Shown here one piece after another: positions 1-8,009 of a DNA stretch of 64,000 nt. The notes below the pieces were generated by a model. It had not been told where the DNA came from and searched no databases. It saw nothing but the letters and a program-made list of their open reading frames with translations. The stretch is from NCBI GenBank assembly GCA_023898385.1, contig CP060220.1, forward strand, positions 682,001 through 746,000, given 5' to 3'. The translations under genes were made by a program, and so were the position numbers. Each line of letters begins with the position of its first letter. The first letter of the stretch is position 1. This stretch comes from Pseudobdellovibrionaceae bacterium. Lineage in GTDB: Bacteria; Bdellovibrionota; Bdellovibrionia; Bdellovibrionales; UBA1609.

Positions 1-1105
1 GACCAGTGCCGTTTGGTTTACCAAATGTGAAGCCTTCTTGTTTTATTTTGCCGTAGTGGTCTTTGGGAATACCCACGCCATTGTCATAAAACGAAATCTG
101 AATACAATTATCGTGCTTTTGCATTTTGACTGAAATTTTTCCGCCAACTTGCTCGCTGAATTTAGATTCAATGGCCTCAACAGAATTTCTTAAAAGATTC
201 GAGCAGACACGCAAGAAGTCACTCTCTGATATATAGGCGGCTTTTGATAAGGCTTCGGTATCGACTTCAAATTCCAAACTGAATTGATGGTCTTTGTAGG
301 CAATTTTCTTTTCTTCGCAAAGTTGTTTCAGTGATGAGGCAAAGTGCAATATTTTTTGATCGCTCTTTGCTGGCACAAGACTATCATTTGTAGACTTACC
401 TGATTTAACCAATGACTTTAAATCGCCCGTTATACCTTGAATGCGTTCAATTGCAGAATAAATGGAGTTTTTATCTCGTTCTGATAAATTCTCTGAATCA
501 TCCACCACGGCAAAGAGTGTTTGAATAGGAGACTTCAAATCGTGATTCACTTGTCCGATAATTTGTGAAACAAGCGCGTTTTGTTTTTTTGCGTCCTCAG
601 TTTCTAATGAAGACAGCCAGACTTTTCTATAGTGTCTGAATAAGATTACCGATCCAAATACACATAAAATCCAAAAAATAAGGGCGTAAGGAACAAATGA
701 AAATCTTGGATAGACAAACTTGAGGGTTCCCGCAACATTTTTTTGCTCGTCATCAAAGTAAACTTTGATCTCAATAAGGCCGTTGGTGAGAGTTTCCCAA
801 ATGCCGCGTTTAGAAAAATAAGATGGATTGAGAGACGCTGGCAGCGTAAAGACCCTATGACCATTTTCATCAAAGTACCCAGTCGCATTAAAGTTTTCAA
901 TTTGGGCTGCAGCTAAAGCCTCTGGCACCTCTCGGCTTGGCGCACTTTTAAGCTGCGACTGCACTTGATAGGTAATTTGCTTTGCCATCTCCTGTTTGTT
1001 GATGGCCGTTGAAAATAAGAATAAGCCCAAAATAAATGAAATAAAGCCGAGCTGAATTAACAGCAATCGAGTCAATAAATTTTTATCGGCAGCTTGGCTA
1101 TTCAT
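1..1105 (-). CDS. Sensor histidine kinase, 3' end cut by the window edge
   Basis: The reading frame is open from the ATG at 1105 to the window edge (368 residues). Residues about 13-33 and 136-156 are membrane helices, framing a periplasmic domain of about 100 residues. A DHp domain follows with the motif NHDLKSP (His188), then an N-box (NLLRNSVEAI, Asn303/Asn307) and a G1 box (DNGVGIP, 341-347). Only the final ATPase glycine loop is missing. It starts three bases after the YcaO stop, so it is the last visible gene of the operon. It is the natural partner of the response regulator at the head of the same operon, and its periplasmic domain could read the exported peptide or the peptide-binding protein. 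The kinase assignment is certain; the ligand is inference. Confidence 0.93.
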   Translation of the reverse strand, partial: MNSQAADKNLLTRLLLIQLGFISFILGLFLFSTAINKQEMAKQITYQVQSQLKSAPSREVPEALAAAQIENFNATGYFDENGHRVFTLPASLNPSYFSKRGIWETLTNGLIEIKVYFDDEQKNVAGTLKFVYPRFSFVPYALIFWILCVFGSVILFRHYRKVWLSSLETEDAKKQNALVSQIIGQVNHDLKSPIQTLFAVVDDSENLSERDKNSIYSAIERIQGITGDLKSLVKSGKSTNDSLVPAKSDQKILHFASSLKQLCEEKKIAYKDHQFSLEFEVDTEALSKAAYISESDFLRVCSNLLRNSVEAIESKFSEQVGGKISVKMQKHDNCIQISFYDNGVGIPKDHYGKIKQEGFTFGKPNGTG

Positions 1106-1107
1106 AT

Positions 1108-2082
1108 CTATCCTATGGGGTGAGGCATCCAGTTAATATTGGACTCATCAACGCTTGACCCAGTAAATTGATGCAATCGTTTCATATTTATTTTTTCCAA
1201 AGTTGTCGGACCATAAAAAATATTTTGAAGATCATTCGACATGGCCCTAATAACGACAATGGGAGCTTCATCTAAAATCAAAATATTACTTTTTAAGGTT
1301 GAAAGCTCAATTTCGCTTTCCGCTTCAACTGTGTTGCTGGAATTTTCACTATAAAAAATCCAGTTCAAAGAGAGGTCATTGTCATCTTCAAGATAGAGCA
1401 TCTGGTGATCCATTGAACTGTGATGGCTCTTATTCTTGAAATTTTCAATGTTGATAGTCTTCACATTCTTGTCTTCAAGTCTCCACACGACATTGCTTAG
1501 GCATTCAGTGATGGCTTTGGTTGTAGATACTTTTATATCTTCGTGTGATCCCAAACCCAATATGCAGCTAAATGGATTTTCACCTTCGGTTTTGCGAGCA
1601 ATACATAAAGTGATTTGAGGATAAGAATAGATCACTTTTTTGAGAGTGATTTCGACCCTTAGATTTTTAAGCCTATTTTTAATTTGTTCAAAATCAATAT
1701 TGATTCCGCTTGGGGTTTTAAGATCAGCAAAAGGTGTTTTTGTTAAAAAATGACAAAGAAACCCGTCGCGCTCAAGAAGCTCCATTTTTGCATTGAGTTT
1801 GGCGTTTTCCTCATTGGTATGCAAAGCAATACCGTTTGAGTGAATGCCAAGATTATCGCAATAAGCCCGTTCAATCGCTTCAGCTCCAGCAATGAGAAAT
1901 GCCTGGTCTTGGTCAGCAGCGATGCCTCTACCTGTATAGGGTTTTCCATCGACTTGTAGCTGAACCCTAATGTCATTAAAGCCAGGAAGCCAATCTTTGA
2001 CCCAAGTGCCCAATAGCGTTTTGAGCTGAAGTTGATTTCTGTTGTCAAAAAGCCATTGGGCTAATTTTTCTTTACTAGCCAT
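1108..2082 (-). CDS. YcaO-family cyclodehydratase-like enzyme
   Basis: This 324-residue protein shows the YcaO ATP-binding signatures: AEAIERAY at 67-74, SNGIALH at 82-88 and MELLERDGF at 100-108. It ends in MPHPIG, resembling the proline-rich C-terminal tail of azoline-forming YcaO enzymes. The family uses ATP to activate peptide backbone amides, giving azolines, thioamides or macroamidines in RiPP natural products. No E1-like or TfuA partner gene is visible beside it, so the reaction cannot be assigned. Its start overlaps the end of the peptide-binding protein gene by 22 bases with no clear ribosome site, suggesting translational coupling. The candidate substrate is the small secreted peptide encoded at 3618-3908. 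Family membership is firm; substrate and chemistry are inference. Confidence 0.85.
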   Translation of the reverse strand: MASKEKLAQWLFDNRNQLQLKTLLGTWVKDWLPGFNDIRVQLQVDGKPYTGRGIAADQDQAFLIAGAEAIERAYCDNLGIHSNGIALHTNEENAKLNAKMELLERDGFLCHFLTKTPFADLKTPSGINIDFEQIKNRLKNLRVEITLKKVIYSYPQITLCIARKTEGENPFSCILGLGSHEDIKVSTTKAITECLSNVVWRLEDKNVKTINIENFKNKSHHSSMDHQMLYLEDDNDLSLNWIFYSENSSNTVEAESEIELSTLKSNILILDEAPIVVIRAMSNDLQNIFYGPTTLEKINMKRLHQFTGSSVDESNINWMPHPIG

Positions 2083-3611
2083 AGTGGGTTGTTCGCATAT
2101 ATTTGTGAAAGTTCAATCTTCCAAGGTTTTCTTGCTAAAGCGACATAGGGCGCACTTACAAGTGGAATCAATGCTGGGCTTGATAGCACTTGATAATGTA
2201 ATTCCCTGAGTCGCTTTAATCTCTCTTCTTTGTCCAAAATCTGCATATAATCTTTAAGCCAGGCTTGAGCCTCTGATTTTTTATAGCCAAAGATTCCAGC
2301 GTTCATGGAGTAAGAAATCAAACCAATGTCCTCCATAAATCCGGTATCAGGACCGCCCAAATAAATATCGGGAATCTCACTTTCATTTTTATATTGAATG
2401 AAAGCAGGAATATTGTTGTCTTCTGTAATTTTAATTCCACGCAATGCCTTTTCAATAAGTGGAATATACTCGCTGGCATTACCAAATCGCACAATCGACA
2501 AGTGAAGCCCTGTTCCGTCAGTGGCCTCTTCAATATTCTTAAACGTATCTTCGAGTTTTGTACGGTTCTCTTTGGTCAGGCCACCGTCACCGTAAGGTGG
2601 AAAAAACTGATCTGTTGGCTCATAGCCAGAGGTATTTTTGTAATAATCTCTGAAAACCTTCTTTAAAGATTTACCAACCATTAAGCGTTTTTCTTGGCTC
2701 AACCGAGAAATTGCTTTTGGTGTGTAGACGGCCACGAAGGTTCTAATATTCATTGTGCTGTGAAGTTCGGTGTCTGATTCTTGCTCTGAGAATTGAATGA
2801 CCTTTTCTGGGTTGAGTTTATCAATGGTAGTGACAAAATCCACTTTTCCTTCCTGAAAGAGAGATAAGGAATTCGCGGCCCCGTCGATGCCACTGGGAAC
2901 AAGCTCAATTTTTTGTGGCACAGATTTATCATAATGAAAGTGTTTGCTGTTGACAGCTAAAGCAACATTTCCGTGACCGTCATCACTTTCAACGTAGTAA
3001 AGGCCAGATGTGTTTCTATAGTCCGTAATTTTCAGCGTATTTTTGTCCACTGAACCAATAGGTATGATGGCAAAATCAATGGCTGCCACCATTTTTAACA
3101 AAAATGGCTTTTGTTCCCCAGGTTTTAAAACTAGGGTGTTTCCTCTGACCTCAATCCCGCTACAAGGCTCGTCGATGGACTCCAGTTTTTTCCCAGAACA
3201 GATCAAGTCTTTAAAATTGCCGTGGGTGTTTTCTGACAAAACAAGTAGTCGTTTCAAAGAAAATTCAGCATCTTTGGCCGTGATTTTAATGCCGTCAATG
3301 GTGAATAAGTCATCGCGAATTTCAAAGTGCAGTTCATCGCCAACCCATTGAAAACTTTTAGCGACCGCCGAAATAGGATCGCCTTTGTCCTTTGATAGAT
3401 CAATGAGTGGACTGAATGTATTTTCTAGAAAAATATATTCAGGAGCCAGGTGAATTTGTGTCGGCTCGTAATCCGTAACCTTTCGGTTATATGGAAAGGC
3501 CACTCGTAATGTGTCACTTGTTGTTTTCATTTGATTTTCCTGATTCAAAGACATGATGCCAGCTAATACTAGCACCAGTCCCGTTACGACAAAAATAATT
3601 TTTTTCTTCAT
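2061..3611 (-). CDS. Oligopeptide-type extracellular solute-binding protein (SBP_bac_5)
   Basis: This 516-residue protein resembles family 5 substrate-binding proteins of Opp/Dpp transporters. It has an N-terminal hydrophobic segment (residues 4-21), the early LRVAFPYN strand, a segment listing initial secretion-substrate contacts around residues 60-130, and a typical C-terminal region near ALIPLVSAPYVAL. No lipobox cysteine is present after the hydrophobic segment, so it may be soluble periplasmic or held by an uncleaved anchor. No permease or ATPase gene is near, which argues against a complete importer. It lies six bases after the small peptide gene and overlaps the YcaO gene. A likely role is to bind the processed peptide and present it to the kinase, or to pass it to a host transporter; this is inference. 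Confidence 0.82.
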   Translation of the reverse strand: MKKKIIFVVTGLVLVLAGIMSLNQENQMKTTSDTLRVAFPYNRKVTDYEPTQIHLAPEYIFLENTFSPLIDLSKDKGDPISAVAKSFQWVGDELHFEIRDDLFTIDGIKITAKDAEFSLKRLLVLSENTHGNFKDLICSGKKLESIDEPCSGIEVRGNTLVLKPGEQKPFLLKMVAAIDFAIIPIGSVDKNTLKITDYRNTSGLYYVESDDGHGNVALAVNSKHFHYDKSVPQKIELVPSGIDGAANSLSLFQEGKVDFVTTIDKLNPEKVIQFSEQESDTELHSTMNIRTFVAVYTPKAISRLSQEKRLMVGKSLKKVFRDYYKNTSGYEPTDQFFPPYGDGGLTKENRTKLEDTFKNIEEATDGTGLHLSIVRFGNASEYIPLIEKALRGIKITEDNNIPAFIQYKNESEIPDIYLGGPDTGFMEDIGLISYSMNAGIFGYKKSEAQAWLKDYMQILDKEERLKRLRELHYQVLSSPALIPLVSAPYVALARKPWKIELSQIYANNPLWLVKKN

Positions 3612-3617
3612 ATTGCC

Positions 3618-3908
3618 TTACCAACAAATTGATCCGCCCATAGTTGTTACTTCATTGACTCGACCTTCTTCTCTGAGTTGGTCCAGAATTGACTTTCCAT
3701 CCTTAGATAAAGTGACGCCATCTTCTGTTTTTTCAGCCAAGCCTTTTTGCAGCATCAACTCCAATACGTCACGAAACTCTAAAACGAGCTGTTCGTTGTT
3801 TTGTTGTTCTGAAATATAATCAGTGTATGGATTTTCTGGATTATTTTCCGCGTGCGCCCCGTAGGACAATGTTAAAAATGCGATTGTCGCAATTAGTTTT
3901 TTAGTCAT
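3618..3908 (-). CDS. Secreted small peptide, candidate RiPP precursor
   Basis: The product is 96 residues. Residues 1-20 form a clean Sec signal peptide (Lys-Lys, hydrophobic stretch, cleavage after AHA). Residues 30-80 are acidic and probably helical, and the tail is VTTMGGSICW. The tail gathers Thr88, Thr89, Ser93 and Cys95, the residue types YcaO enzymes can cyclise, around a Gly-Gly pair and ends in Trp. A very strong ribosome site (GGGAGGG) precedes the ATG, stronger than for its neighbours, suggesting high expression. It sits between the response regulator (14-base gap) and the peptide-binding protein (6-base gap) in one operon with a YcaO gene. I do not recognise the family. Precursor status is inferred from size, tail and context; modification before Sec export would be unusual. 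Confidence 0.72.
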   Translation of the reverse strand: MTKKLIATIAFLTLSYGAHAENNPENPYTDYISEQQNNEQLVLEFRDVLELMLQKGLAEKTEDGVTLSKDGKSILDQLREEGRVNEVTTMGGSICW

Positions 3909-3922
3909 GGTTTTCCCTCCCG

Positions 3923-5371
3923 TTATAAAAAATTTGCTGTTATTTGGTGTAAAAGACCTGACTTTTCCCTTTCAGAAAGGTCTTTAATGTTTAAATGTTT
4001 CATTCTTGATCTTAGAGTGGATCTTTTCTCTCCAAGCCCAAGTCGCTTTGTTGCCTCGGTGAAGTTGTAATTGACTTCATCAAGTGTATTTAAAATTAGA
4101 CTGATTTGTTTCTTACGGTATTCTTCATCTAATTCCGTTAATGTTAGAAGTGAGCTTTCAATAGTTTCTCCCTGACGGATATTTTCTGGAAGGTGCTTTG
4201 GTGCAATGACATCTTCATCCACAAGGACATTTAATTTTTCAATGACTTGAAGTAGCTCTCTGACGTTTCCAGGCCAGTCGTATTTTTCTAAAAACTCCAG
4301 AGTTCTTGCTGAAATTTGTTTTTCTCTGCCAGTGCGATCTTTGATGCCGTCTAAAAACGATGCAACCAGTGGGCGAATGTCACGTTTTCGATCCCTCAGT
4401 GGTGGTATGAGTAAGTCCAAACCTTTAAGACGATAATAGAGATCAAGAGAAAACTTGCCCTTTTCACAAAGCTCTAGCAAGTCGGGTTTTCCCGCAGCAA
4501 TCAGACGAAACCTCACAGGGTATTCTTTTTGTCCACCAACGCGGCGAATTTTTCTTTCTTGGAGAACTCGAAGCAATTTAGATTGTGCCGCTTCACTAAG
4601 ATGATGAATTTCATCCAGAAAAACGGTGCCGCCGTTGGCGACCTCCAGTATTCCTGCTTTTTTCTCGGCACCCGTAAAAGAACCTTTTTCGCTACCAAAA
4701 AGCTCGACCTCAAGCAGTTGCGAGTTTTCTTTATAGTTTGAGCAGTTGATGGGATAAATCCCTAGATGACTTGATTTTGAATTGTTGTGGATGCCGTGAG
4801 CAAATAATTCTTTTCCAGTTCCGGTTTCACCAAGTAAAAGCACATTAAGATCACTTTTTGAAAACCGTAGAGCCACTTTTGCACATTCAACAATGGCTTC
4901 TGATTCTCCAATAATTTTTAATTTTTCTAAAATTGCTTTGTTGTCAGATTCTTTATCAAGTCTCTTGATGGGAGCAAAGTCATGTTCATAGCCTAATATA
5001 TGATGTTCAGTAAAAGTGATCGCCTCGTCTTTTCTTAGTGGCTTGTAAAGATAATTGTCTACAGAGGCTTGAAGCCAAGACTGAAGGGCTTCTTGCGAAT
5101 CATCTCCTGAAACAATACAGACCGTGAGCATGGGATTGAGTGACTTGATTTGCTTGGCAATTTCAACTCCAAGTCTTTTGACCTCACCATCTCTGCGATA
5201 CTGGTAATCAATAAATGCCACTGAATATTGAAATGGATTTTCTTTAAATGTTTCCAGAGCCACTTCGGGCGATTGAAAATAATCAATCTCACGGTCAAGA
5301 TTTGAGAAGATGCGCTTGTAAGCATCAATGCAATCTTGTTCGTCATCTATGATTAAAATTTTTGATCTCAT
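3923..5371 (-). CDS. NtrC-family sigma54-dependent response regulator
   Basis: The 482-residue protein has a receiver domain (acidic pair DD at 9-10, phospho-acceptor Asp55 in AFIDYQ, Lys110). It is followed by an AAA+ sigma54-activation domain with Walker A GETGTGKE (181-188), the sigma54-contact loop GSFTGA (230-235; a conservative variant of GAFTGA) and Walker B GGTVFLDE (247-254). The C-terminal 60 residues look like a Fis-type helix-turn-helix. It should activate sigma54 promoters after phosphorylation, probably by the kinase at the other end of the operon. It is preceded by a good sigma54-type promoter and three copies of a dyad that could be its own binding sites, pointing to autoregulation. 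Identity is secure; targets are inferred. Confidence 0.94.
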   Translation of the reverse strand: MRSKILIIDDEQDCIDAYKRIFSNLDREIDYFQSPEVALETFKENPFQYSVAFIDYQYRRDGEVKRLGVEIAKQIKSLNPMLTVCIVSGDDSQEALQSWLQASVDNYLYKPLRKDEAITFTEHHILGYEHDFAPIKRLDKESDNKAILEKLKIIGESEAIVECAKVALRFSKSDLNVLLLGETGTGKELFAHGIHNNSKSSHLGIYPINCSNYKENSQLLEVELFGSEKGSFTGAEKKAGILEVANGGTVFLDEIHHLSEAAQSKLLRVLQERKIRRVGGQKEYPVRFRLIAAGKPDLLELCEKGKFSLDLYYRLKGLDLLIPPLRDRKRDIRPLVASFLDGIKDRTGREKQISARTLEFLEKYDWPGNVRELLQVIEKLNVLVDEDVIAPKHLPENIRQGETIESSLLTLTELDEEYRKKQISLILNTLDEVNYNFTEATKRLGLGEKRSTLRSRMKHLNIKDLSEREKSGLLHQITANFL

Positions 5372-5403
5372 TTACACCCCCAATGTCACGCGACACACTT
5401 AAA

Positions 5404-5419
5404 GCAAGGAAGGGGCCAA
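5404..5419 (-). promoter_or_regulatory. Candidate sigma54 (-24/-12) promoter for the peptide operon
   Basis: On the minus strand the sequence reads TTGGCCC, five bases, then TTGCT. It keeps the invariant GG and GC exactly ten bases apart, with one mismatch to TGGCAC. The predicted start near 5392 leaves a leader of about 21 bases carrying a GGGGGTG ribosome site before the regulator ATG. Position, spacing and the nature of the first gene product all agree; no transcript data are available. Confidence 0.65.
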
Positions 5420-5515
5420 GAGCAGGAGCTGCAAACTAAATTGTGTAGGTACTTGTAACTAGAAGCATTTTCCCCACTTTGCTTCTAAACAATTTTCGAT
5501 TGAAAGTCCAATTGG

Positions 5516-5531
5516 TGGCGGCATCCCGCCA
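5516..5531. promoter_or_regulatory. Dyad TGGCG-N6-CGCCA, copy 1
   Basis: A perfect 16-base dyad, with the arms extending to TGGCGG/CCGCCA. It lies about 100 bp upstream of the sigma54 promoter of the peptide operon, a typical place for an NtrC-type enhancer site. Confidence 0.6.
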
Positions 5532-5593
5532 GTTGCTTAGATAAAAAGCATCTAAGCTATTAAAAACAATGAAAGTTTAGTCAATTGAAGAGG

Positions 5594-5609
5594 TGGCGAG
5601 ATCACGCCG
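5594..5609. promoter_or_regulatory. Dyad TGGCG-N6-CGCCG, copy 2
   Basis: One mismatch to the dyad at 5516-5531, preceded by the same AGAGG context as copies 3 and 4. It lies about 178 bp upstream of the sigma54 promoter. Confidence 0.55.
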
Positions 5610-5683
5610 ATTTAAAAAGTAAAATTTAATGAAAACGAAGTAGGTAATTAAAATTATTTACTTTTCAAGTATTTACTAAGAGG

Positions 5684-5699
5684 TGGCGAAAAAGTGCCA
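5684..5699. promoter_or_regulatory. Dyad TGGCG-N6-TGCCA, copy 3
   Basis: Matches the shared dyad with one arm mismatch and is again preceded by AAGAGG. It lies about 268 bp upstream of the sigma54 promoter. Apart from these three dyads and the promoter, the gene-free stretch 5372-5788 shows only AT-rich sequence. Confidence 0.5.
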
Positions 5700-5788
5700 A
5701 TCCCATAAAAAACTTTAAAAGTTGAAGTTTTTTCATGGATTTTTAGTGGGATTCGCTAATGGCAGCCATTCCATTTTTAAATTTTGAT

Positions 5789-6049
5789 TTATCCTTTCAT
5801 GGTTTCGTCGCACTCGGATTTTGCCAAGCTATCGAAGCCGCAGCGAAGAATATCCTCAACACGCATGAGTTCTTTTGAAAACTCTTGAAGGAGAATGCCA
5901 ATCCCTGCGTACTCATCGCCATCAATACAGGATTCTTGAGCCTGGAATCGAAAGAGGCTGCCGACTCCGTTTAAAGATGAAGAAACGCTAGAAATGCGCT
6001 CGGCAACCTTTTGGACCTTTGTCGGTGTTAGATGCTCTATGTTTTCCAT
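5789..6049 (-). CDS. Small hypothetical protein
   Basis: The product is 86 residues, acidic and mostly predicted helical, with no signal peptide and no family I recognise. Two Cys residues lie in the second half (ESCIDGDEY and ILRCGFDSL) and a third near the end. It is divergent from the XRE regulator gene at 6153, and the shared 103-base interval holds a perfect 14-base palindrome. The regulator may therefore control both genes, a layout common for element-borne two-gene switches. A toxin-antitoxin pairing was considered but nothing in the sequence supports it. Confidence 0.6.
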   Translation of the reverse strand: MENIEHLTPTKVQKVAERISSVSSSLNGVGSLFRFQAQESCIDGDEYAGIGILLQEFSKELMRVEDILRCGFDSLAKSECDETMKG

Positions 6050-6102
6050 TTTAAAGCCTCTTTCGATCTTGTAAATTGAGAGAACTATATATTACAATAA
6101 TC

Positions 6103-6116
6103 AGTATTGCAATACT
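6103..6116. promoter_or_regulatory. Perfect 14-bp palindrome AGTATTGCAATACT, likely XRE operator
   Basis: The palindrome lies between divergent genes and 37 bases before the XRE regulator start, inside an AT-rich promoter-like interval with repeated ATTAC elements. An autoregulatory operator for the adjacent HTH protein is the simplest reading. Confidence 0.55.
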
Positions 6117-6152
6117 AATTACAGCAGTCAGGCATTTAGCTATACTGTTTTC

Positions 6153-6377
6153 ATGCTTGATAGTTGGCTTAATAATTTAAAAACGAATTTAAAGAGGCGT
6201 CGTTCAGAATTGGATTTGACGCAGCAGGAACTTGCCAATAAGTCCAAGCTCTCAATGGCGACCATTCACAAGATTGAACAGGGCCGCTCCGAAGATATGA
6301 AGTTTTCTGTTCTTGAAGCTCTTGGTAAAGGCTTGGGCGAGAAAGACCCGCTTCAGCTATTGAAAAAGCCTGAGTAA
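6153..6377 (+). CDS. XRE-family HTH transcriptional regulator
   Basis: This 74-residue single-domain protein has a classic XRE helix-turn-helix: LTQQELANKSKLSMATIHKIEQGR (about residues 23-46) spans the two DNA-contact helices. No effector domain follows, so it is likely a Cro/CI-type dimeric repressor acting on the palindrome at 6103-6116. It is divergent from the hypothetical gene at 5789-6049. It could act in ICE regulation alongside the second XRE protein at 25806. The family call is secure; targets are inferred. Confidence 0.88.
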   Translation: MLDSWLNNLKTNLKRRRSELDLTQQELANKSKLSMATIHKIEQGRSEDMKFSVLEALGKGLGEKDPLQLLKKPE

Positions 6378-6385
6378 TAAACTAA

Positions 6386-6955
6386 CTAGGCTAATTTTTG
6401 CAAAGCATTTTGGGCTGCGACTCTGACCGCTTTTCTTTCGTCTTTTTTTGCAAGACGATCAAGAATGGCTTTTGATTTTATTATTTTAAAATGTCCGCAA
6501 GCATTACAAGCCATTTGTCGAATGTACCACATCGGATCTTTTAAACATTTTGGTATTTCAGAAGTATTTGCTTTAGCATCTAGTTCAATTAAAGATGCAA
6601 TTGCATTGCTACGAATTCCACCACTTTTGTCTTTCAATAAAGTGGCAATTTTTTTTCCCGCTTTTTTATATTTCATCCGAGTTAAGCCGCGAATAGCATG
6701 GAGCTTTATTGTCATGTTCTCATGATCTAATGCCTCAATTAAAATGGGAACTGCTCGTATATCTCCAATTGCTCCTAAAGCTTGGAGGCTCCATTTTCTT
6801 ATTCTCGGGCTCTCTGGATTTTGTGCAGATTCAAGCAAAAGGGGAACTGCGTTTTCACCTATTTTTGCTAATTTTTGAATATATTTTTCTGCAATAGAAT
6901 CGCTAGGAGTATTCAGTTTATTAATACAGTTTACAATTTCTTTGTTTTTAATCAT
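6386..6955 (-). CDS. HEAT-repeat protein
   Basis: The 189-residue protein consists of about five HEAT-type helical repeats. The clearest runs through GAIGDIRAVPILIEAL, with later copies around HAIRGLTRM and AIASLIELDA. Repeats of this type form a curved scaffold and usually mediate protein-protein contacts. There is no signal peptide, so it is probably cytoplasmic. It ends nine bases from the XRE gene stop (convergent) and follows the acetyltransferase gene by nine bases in the same direction, suggesting a two-gene unit. I cannot assign a partner. It looks like accessory cargo of the element. Confidence 0.8.
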   Translation of the reverse strand: MIKNKEIVNCINKLNTPSDSIAEKYIQKLAKIGENAVPLLLESAQNPESPRIRKWSLQALGAIGDIRAVPILIEALDHENMTIKLHAIRGLTRMKYKKAGKKIATLLKDKSGGIRSNAIASLIELDAKANTSEIPKCLKDPMWYIRQMACNACGHFKIIKSKAILDRLAKKDERKAVRVAAQNALQKLA

Positions 6956-6964
6956 TACAAATAC

Positions 6965-7765
6965 TCATGGTTTAGATCCAGTTCCATTGTCTACCCAGAT
7001 TCGATCCTCGGCAAAATCAAAGCCTATTTTTTCATAGGTATGGACGGCTGGAAGATTACTTTTTACAACGGTGACAGTGACAATTTGAGTAAATTCTAAA
7101 GCATGAGACACCAATGCAGAGGTTATTTCTGTCGCAAGACCTCTTCTTCGAAAATCTTTGTGAGTCTCTATCGAAACTAAATTCCATGCTTCAGGTATGC
7201 TCACCATAGACGAACCAATTGCGGCAAGTCGATCTTCGACAAAAATTCCCAAGAAAAGTTTTGCTCCGTTCAGCCAACCTTTGAAGCGTTCCGCCGCTTG
7301 TGGTGGAGCACCAAAAAACTTTGCCAAATAATTTGCATCATCACCACTTAATTTGCGAGCGTTGCCAGTATGTTGCGGAATGTATGTATTTCTTGAAACA
7401 TCCATTCGTTGCTCTAGAAATACTTTTGCGTCAGGATAAAGTTCTTCAATAACTGGTAGCAAATGCGCTGGAGTTTCTCTAACTACAAAGGGTTCGTGGA
7501 GTTCAGCAGAAATAAATAGAGATTTAACAGCATCTTCATTACCATTAGCAATCAAGGTGGGGTGCCCATGTGAAGCTGGATGGCCTGAAATGAGAAGGTA
7601 GCTAAATTGATCTGAATTTTGGACATAGAAAAACTTGGACTGGTTTGGCCAAACCGTTAAGTCTTGAATTGACCAGGCATTAGCAACTCCTTGACGCCGT
7701 AATTGTTTCAGAACACCTTCCAAATCCACCTTTTTCGCAATTTTAATATCAAAGTTCATAGGCAT
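6965..7765 (-). CDS. GNAT-family N-acetyltransferase
   Basis: The 266-residue protein has a C-terminal acetyl-CoA binding fold. The motif FRRRGLATEITSAL (about residues 207-220) is the GNAT motif A pyrophosphate loop, and NLPAVHTYEKIGF (about 238-250) is the usual terminal segment. The N-terminal 120 residues are less conserved and may form a second, degenerate GNAT fold. The substrate cannot be told; small amines, peptides or antibiotics are all possible. It is transcribed with the HEAT-repeat gene. The start at 7765 is nearly equivalent to a second ATG two codons later. Confidence 0.85.
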   Translation of the reverse strand: MPMNFDIKIAKKVDLEGVLKQLRRQGVANAWSIQDLTVWPNQSKFFYVQNSDQFSYLLISGHPASHGHPTLIANGNEDAVKSLFISAELHEPFVVRETPAHLLPVIEELYPDAKVFLEQRMDVSRNTYIPQHTGNARKLSGDDANYLAKFFGAPPQAAERFKGWLNGAKLFLGIFVEDRLAAIGSSMVSIPEAWNLVSIETHKDFRRRGLATEITSALVSHALEFTQIVTVTVVKSNLPAVHTYEKIGFDFAEDRIWVDNGTGSKP

Positions 7766-7864
7766 TCACATATCTTAAACCTGGACATAAAAGCAATATT
7801 TAAGCTAATGGGGGAATTCTTTGCATATTCATTTTTTTCAAGAGGTGGCGAATGGTTGGTTTTT

Positions 7865-7880
7865 CGGCGTAATCTCGCCA
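7865..7880. promoter_or_regulatory. Dyad CGGCG-N6-CGCCA, copy 4
   Basis: Same dyad as upstream of the peptide operon, with one arm mismatch. A half-site AGGTGGCG at 7844-7851 sits just to its left. It lies about 130-145 bp upstream of the candidate sigma54 promoter of the conjugation operon. Confidence 0.5.
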
Positions 7881-7920
7881 GTCATCAAAATATTATTTTT
7901 ATTACGTTTTTTAAATTTGC

Positions 7921-7936
7921 CGTCGTAACGCCGCCA
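7921..7936. promoter_or_regulatory. Degenerate dyad CGTCG-N6-CGCCA, copy 5
   Basis: One perfect arm and one degenerate arm of the shared dyad; the conserved flank GAGG is seen on the minus strand. It lies about 75-90 bp upstream of the candidate sigma54 promoter. A further lone half-site TGGCG occurs at 8063-8067. Confidence 0.4.
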
Positions 7937-8009
7937 CCTCATCAAATATTTTTGAAAATTTAGAAATACGGAAAGCCTTTAATTTTAAGTGTTTAGCGAA
8001 ATCTTATTA

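Noticed and set aside
2061..3611. A complete oligopeptide ABC importer
   Set aside because: Only the binding protein is present; no permease or ATPase gene lies in the visible operon.
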